64,000 nt of DNA from Campylobacter concisus (lineage in GTDB: Bacteria > Campylobacterota > Campylobacteria > Campylobacterales > Campylobacteraceae). Both the position numbers and the translations under genes were made by a program. Location: positions 310,001-374,000 of the forward strand of contig NZ_PIRM01000001.1 of assembly GCF_003049735.1 (NCBI RefSeq), given 5' to 3'. Numbering within the stretch: position 1 is the stretch's first letter; each line of letters starts with the position of its first letter. Below the pieces are notes generated by a model. The model saw only the letters and a list, made by a program, of their open reading frames with translations. It had not been told where the DNA came from and made no database searches. Positions 61,297 to 64,000 of this stretch are shown piece after piece.

Positions 61297-62450
61297 TGAA
61301 ATTTACAAGAACCAATCACATGCAGCTGCTGCCTCACATGCAGGATGTTGGTAGCGAGATCATGGATGAAATTTTAAAAGAGCGTGCAAACTACAAGCCA
61401 GAAATTTACACCGAAGCTGACGTAAAAGCAGCTCTTAATGCAAAGCACTGCTCGCTTGAAAATTTGAAAGCCCTACTCTCGCCTGCTGCAGCGCCATTTT
61501 TAGAGCAAATAGCCCAGCTTGCTCAGGCAAAAACAAGGGCAAATTTTGGCTCAAACATCACGCTTTTTACCCCGCTTTACATAGCAAACTACTGCGATAA
61601 TCTCTGCGTTTATTGCGGTTTTAATGCTAAAAATAATATAAAAAGAGCAAAGCTAAGCGACGAGGAGATCATAAGGGAGCTAAGAGAAATTTCAAAGAGT
61701 GGCTTAGAAGAAATTTTGATCCTAACTGGCGAGAGCGAGACCAACTCAAGTGTCGCTTACATCGCAAACGCCTGCGCTTTGGCAAAGAAATTTTTTAAAG
61801 TCGTTGGGGTTGAAATTTACCCGCTAAACTCTGAGGGCTACGCCCTGCTTCATAAAAGTGGCGCAGACTATGTGACCGTCTTTCAAGAGACCTATAATCC
61901 CACAAAATACGAAAAAATCCATCTTGGTGGCAACAAAAGGATCTTCCCATACCGATTAAACGCGCAAGAGCGAGCGCTTCTTGGAGGCATGAGAGGAGTT
62001 GGCTTTGCAGCACTTCTTGGCATAGATGACTTTAGACTTGACGCCTTTTCGACTGCACTTCATGCGAGCCTCATTCAAAAAAAGTATCCGCACGCCGAGA
62101 TCGCATTTTCATGCCCAAGGCTTCGCCCTATCATCAACAACGACCGCATCAATCCACGCGACGTGGGCGAGCGCGAGCTTTTGCAAGTGATCTGCGCTTA
62201 TAGAATTTTCATGCCAACAGCTAGCATAACGATCTCAACCAGAGAAAAGGCTAAATTTCGCGACAACGCCGTAAAGATCGCCACAAATAAGATAAGCGCT
62301 GGCGTAAAAGTGAGTATCGGCGCTCACGGAGAAGAGAAAAAGGGCGACGAGCAGTTTGAGATAAGTGATAGCAGAAGCGTGGATGAGATAAAAGCAATGA
62401 TAAAAGCAAACGGCCTAGAGCCCTTGATGAGCGAGTATGTCTATGTTTAA
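61296..62450 (+). CDS. thiH: 2-iminoacetate synthase ThiH (radical SAM)
   Basis: ThiH cleaves tyrosine by a radical SAM reaction to give dehydroglycine for ThiG. The [4Fe-4S]-binding motif CxxxCxxC is in NYCDNLCVYCGFNA. Other text is LILTGESETNSSVAYI, YPLNSEGYALLHKSGADYVTVFQETYNP, and SCPRLRPI. The length of 384 aa is normal. Use of ThiH rather than ThiO (the glycine oxidase of aerobes) fits a microaerobic or anaerobic life. Its stop overlaps the thiE-like start by 14 bases or fewer. Confidence 0.96.
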   Translation: MKFTRTNHMQLLPHMQDVGSEIMDEILKERANYKPEIYTEADVKAALNAKHCSLENLKALLSPAAAPFLEQIAQLAQAKTRANFGSNITLFTPLYIANYCDNLCVYCGFNAKNNIKRAKLSDEEIIRELREISKSGLEEILILTGESETNSSVAYIANACALAKKFFKVVGVEIYPLNSEGYALLHKSGADYVTVFQETYNPTKYEKIHLGGNKRIFPYRLNAQERALLGGMRGVGFAALLGIDDFRLDAFSTALHASLIQKKYPHAEIAFSCPRLRPIINNDRINPRDVGERELLQVICAYRIFMPTASITISTREKAKFRDNAVKIATNKISAGVKVSIGAHGEEKKGDEQFEISDSRSVDEIKAMIKANGLEPLMSEYVYV

Positions 62451-63051
62451 AATTCTCTGCGTGGCTGATTTTGAAAGCTATGAGGGCGATGACTTTTTAA
62501 AGAGGATACAGCTACTTTGCAAGGCTGGCGTGGATGAAATTTTGCTTCGTGCAAAGGGGCTAAACGAGGCTGATTTTTATGATCTTGCTAGGGTTGTGGC
62601 TCAAATTTGTGAAAACTACCGCAAGAAATTTATCATTAATCAATTTTTTGACGTAGCTTACAAGCTAAAGAGCGACTTTTGGCTCACTTCGGCGCAGCTT
62701 GAATTTTTTAAAAATCACGGCGTTTTTTTAGATGAATTTAGAAAAACAGCTAAAATTTACGCCCCAGCTCACGACCTAGAGCAGGCTAAAATTTCAGCCT
62801 CTATCGCTGACGTGCTCGTTGCTTCTCATATATTTGCCACCTCTTGCAAGGCGGGCTTAGAGCCAAAAGGGCTAAATTTTATAAGTGAGCTAAAAAGCTT
62901 TGATAAAGAAATTTACGCACTTGGCGGACTAGATAGCGGGAACTACAAAGAGGTCATAAAAGCTGGAGCAAACGGCATTTGCTTCATGAGCCTAGCAATG
63001 AACGGCGATATGGAGCTTATAAAAAAGATAGTAGAGAGCAAAAACGGCTAA
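62437..63051 (+). CDS. thiE: Thiamine phosphate synthase-like protein (ThiE/TenI family)
   Basis: This TIM-barrel protein is the likely coupling enzyme that joins the thiazole and pyrimidine halves. Family text includes EILLRAKGLNEADFYDLARVV, FIINQFFDVAYKLKSDFWL and the C-terminal phosphate loop region IYALGGLDSGNYKEVIKAGANGICFMSLAM. The usual ThiE diphosphate-binding pattern is degenerate, so a TenI-like aminopyrimidine role is also possible. The length is 204 aa. Starts at 62437 or 62443 are adjacent ATG codons, and both overlap the thiH end. It closes the thi operon. Confidence 0.8.
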   Translation: MSMFKILCVADFESYEGDDFLKRIQLLCKAGVDEILLRAKGLNEADFYDLARVVAQICENYRKKFIINQFFDVAYKLKSDFWLTSAQLEFFKNHGVFLDEFRKTAKIYAPAHDLEQAKISASIADVLVASHIFATSCKAGLEPKGLNFISELKSFDKEIYALGGLDSGNYKEVIKAGANGICFMSLAMNGDMELIKKIVESKNG

Positions 63052-63087
63052 ATTTAGTATAAATTACATAAAATAATACGTAAAATT

Positions 63088-63657
63088 TTACTCATTTTTG
63101 CTAGCGATATATGTTTTTATATCAAACATAAGTAGCGTCACAAGCGATGGCAGCATATAGGAGTTTAGCACTAAAAGCAGCGACTTTGTCAAATTTGACT
63201 TTATTAAAGTCTCTATGTCAAGGCTGCTGTTGTAGTTAAAAAAATATAGCAAGGCAAACTCGCCAACAAGAACTATGCGAGAGATCTTTAGCAAGATGTC
63301 ATTTCCCAGTCTTGCAAATTTATCATCGACCACAAGCGACAAAGTGATCCAGCCAAGTAGCCAAATTGAGCAGGCTAAAGCATAAACAGTAATGCTTTCA
63401 TCAAATTTTTCAAGTAGTAAAAATACCAAAGGTTGCAAAAATACAAGGCTAGCGACAAACCAAAGAAGTGAGCTAAAGGCTAGCAGGCAAACACAGCCAA
63501 AGATAGAAATGGCAGAGATAAAGCCAAAAACCTCTAACCCAAGATAGTAGGCCAGCGCATAGGATAAAAAAGAAAAAACAAGCCAAATTTTAATAATAAA
63601 TCGCCACCTATTTGCAAAGGCAGTGGCTTTTAAATTTAGGCTATCTGTCAAACTCAT
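63088..63657 (-). CDS. Hypothetical multi-pass membrane protein
   Basis: I do not recognise this 189-aa protein. It has about five hydrophobic segments: near residues 22-42 (IIKIWLVFSFLSYALAYYLG), 45-70, 73-92, 95-115 and 160-180. It has no signal peptide and no catalytic motif visible. It lies between the thi operon (convergent) and mogA (same strand, upstream). Its ATG at 63657 is directly next to the mogA stop, so it may share the mogA transcript. Function unknown. Confidence 0.75.
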   Translation of the reverse strand: MSLTDSLNLKATAFANRWRFIIKIWLVFSFLSYALAYYLGLEVFGFISAISIFGCVCLLAFSSLLWFVASLVFLQPLVFLLLEKFDESITVYALACSIWLLGWITLSLVVDDKFARLGNDILLKISRIVLVGEFALLYFFNYNSSLDIETLIKSNLTKSLLLVLNSYMLPSLVTLLMFDIKTYIASKNE

Positions 63658-64000
63658 TTACGAGATTTTCTTTTGTTTTGGGCGGAAAACTTTCATCACA
63701 CTTTCATCAGTTTCTATAAATGCACCACCTATTAGATCGATACAATATGGCACCGCTGGAAAAATTGGCTCCAAGCACTCTTTTATCGCCTTTGGCTGTC
63801 CTGGTAAATTTATGATGAGCGCGTGGCCTCTTATGCCTGCTGTTTGGCGTGATAGGATCGCTGTTGGGACGTATTTTAAGCTAGTCGCTCTCATTAGCTC
63901 GCCAAAGCCTGGCATCATCTTCTCACAAACTGCCTCTGTTGCCTCTGGAGTAACATCTCTAAGAGCTGGTCCAGTACCACCGGTCGTTAGCACAAGATCG
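63658..64000 (-). CDS. mogA: Molybdopterin adenylyltransferase MogA, N-terminus cut by window
   Basis: MogA adenylates molybdopterin before MoeA inserts molybdate. The visible part is the C-terminal 114 codons. It has LTTGGTGPALRDVTPEATEAV (the MoCF-binding loop with TGGTG), MPGFGELMRATSLKYVPTAILSRQTAGI, LIINLPGQPKAIKECLEPIFPAVPYCIDLIGG and a tail ending FRPKQKK that matches the E. coli MogA end well. The upstream part lies beyond base 64000. It complements moeA at 51429, though the two are in separate units. Confidence 0.93.
   Translation of the reverse strand, partial: DLVLTTGGTGPALRDVTPEATEAVCEKMMPGFGELMRATSLKYVPTAILSRQTAGIRGHALIINLPGQPKAIKECLEPIFPAVPYCIDLIGGAFIETDESVMKVFRPKQKKIS

Noticed and set aside
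1..64000. CRISPR arrays, insertion sequences, prophage or rRNA
   Set aside because: No repeated spacer-like unit, transposase, integrase, phage structural gene or rRNA sequence noticed on reading both strands.

Overview
The window reads as chromosomal DNA of an epsilonproteobacterium, most likely a Campylobacter close to C. concisus. This rests on the AT-rich composition with A/T-ending codons, -10 boxes of the TAAAAT/TATAAT type that mostly lack a clear -35, the family content (PbpC with a bacterial alpha-2-macroglobulin, CetB-like PAS plus a chemoreceptor, cts-type transformation genes, thiSFGH, speA-aspB), and gene orders I remember from C. jejuni. The genus is fairly secure; the species is a guess. 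The DNA is almost all coding. No gap exceeds 300 bases: the largest are about 260 bp upstream of metQ and about 200 bp upstream of argG.

Layout. 1-4027 (minus): MacA-MacB-TolC-type tripartite efflux, with the outer-membrane gene cut by the window start. 4082-6115 (minus): UvrD/Rep helicase, divergent from pbpC and a 1706-residue alpha-2-macroglobulin (6181-13471). 13592-19879: valS, metN, metI and two tandem metQ genes, with an apparent leader-peptide attenuator between metI and metQ. 20017-24612: dedA, murI, ftsW, murG, an unknown gene and tRNA-Arg(GCG). 24723-29189: three poorly known genes, then rpoN, lptB, tsaE and an S4 protein on minus. 29223-32143 (minus): a periplasmic siderophore esterase overlapping a TonB-dependent receptor, probably ferric-enterobactin use. 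32345-36771: argG, rplI, hslV, hslU, era.

36831-46129 is a nine-gene operon for a type II/type IV-pilus-like machine (GspL-, GspM- and GspC-like proteins, secretin, GspA-like ATPase, TPR membrane protein, an unknown periplasmic protein, GspE ATPase, GspF platform). It matches the Cts natural-transformation system, and no pilin or prepilin peptidase is present here. A PAS energy sensor and a soluble chemoreceptor follow (46151-47913). 47923-50018 (minus): sixA, a DUF455 ferritin-like protein and an NlpC/P60 lipoprotein. 50158-59469: murA, moeA, tRNA-Gly, flgA, ubiX, coaD, tmk, hisS, speA, aspB. 59469-63051: thiS-thiF-thiG-thiH-thiE. The window ends with a membrane protein and a cut mogA on minus.

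Items most worth a second look: the Met/Cys-rich leader peptide with competing hairpins ahead of metQ; flgA, which abuts tRNA-Gly and has no standard start codon; a GC-rich in-frame insertion in the ValS editing domain; a chemoreceptor whose C-terminus looks like a zinc-binding CZB domain without its metal ligands; and the compact pilin-less cts operon with two genes of unknown role. I found no CRISPR array, prophage, insertion sequence or rRNA.
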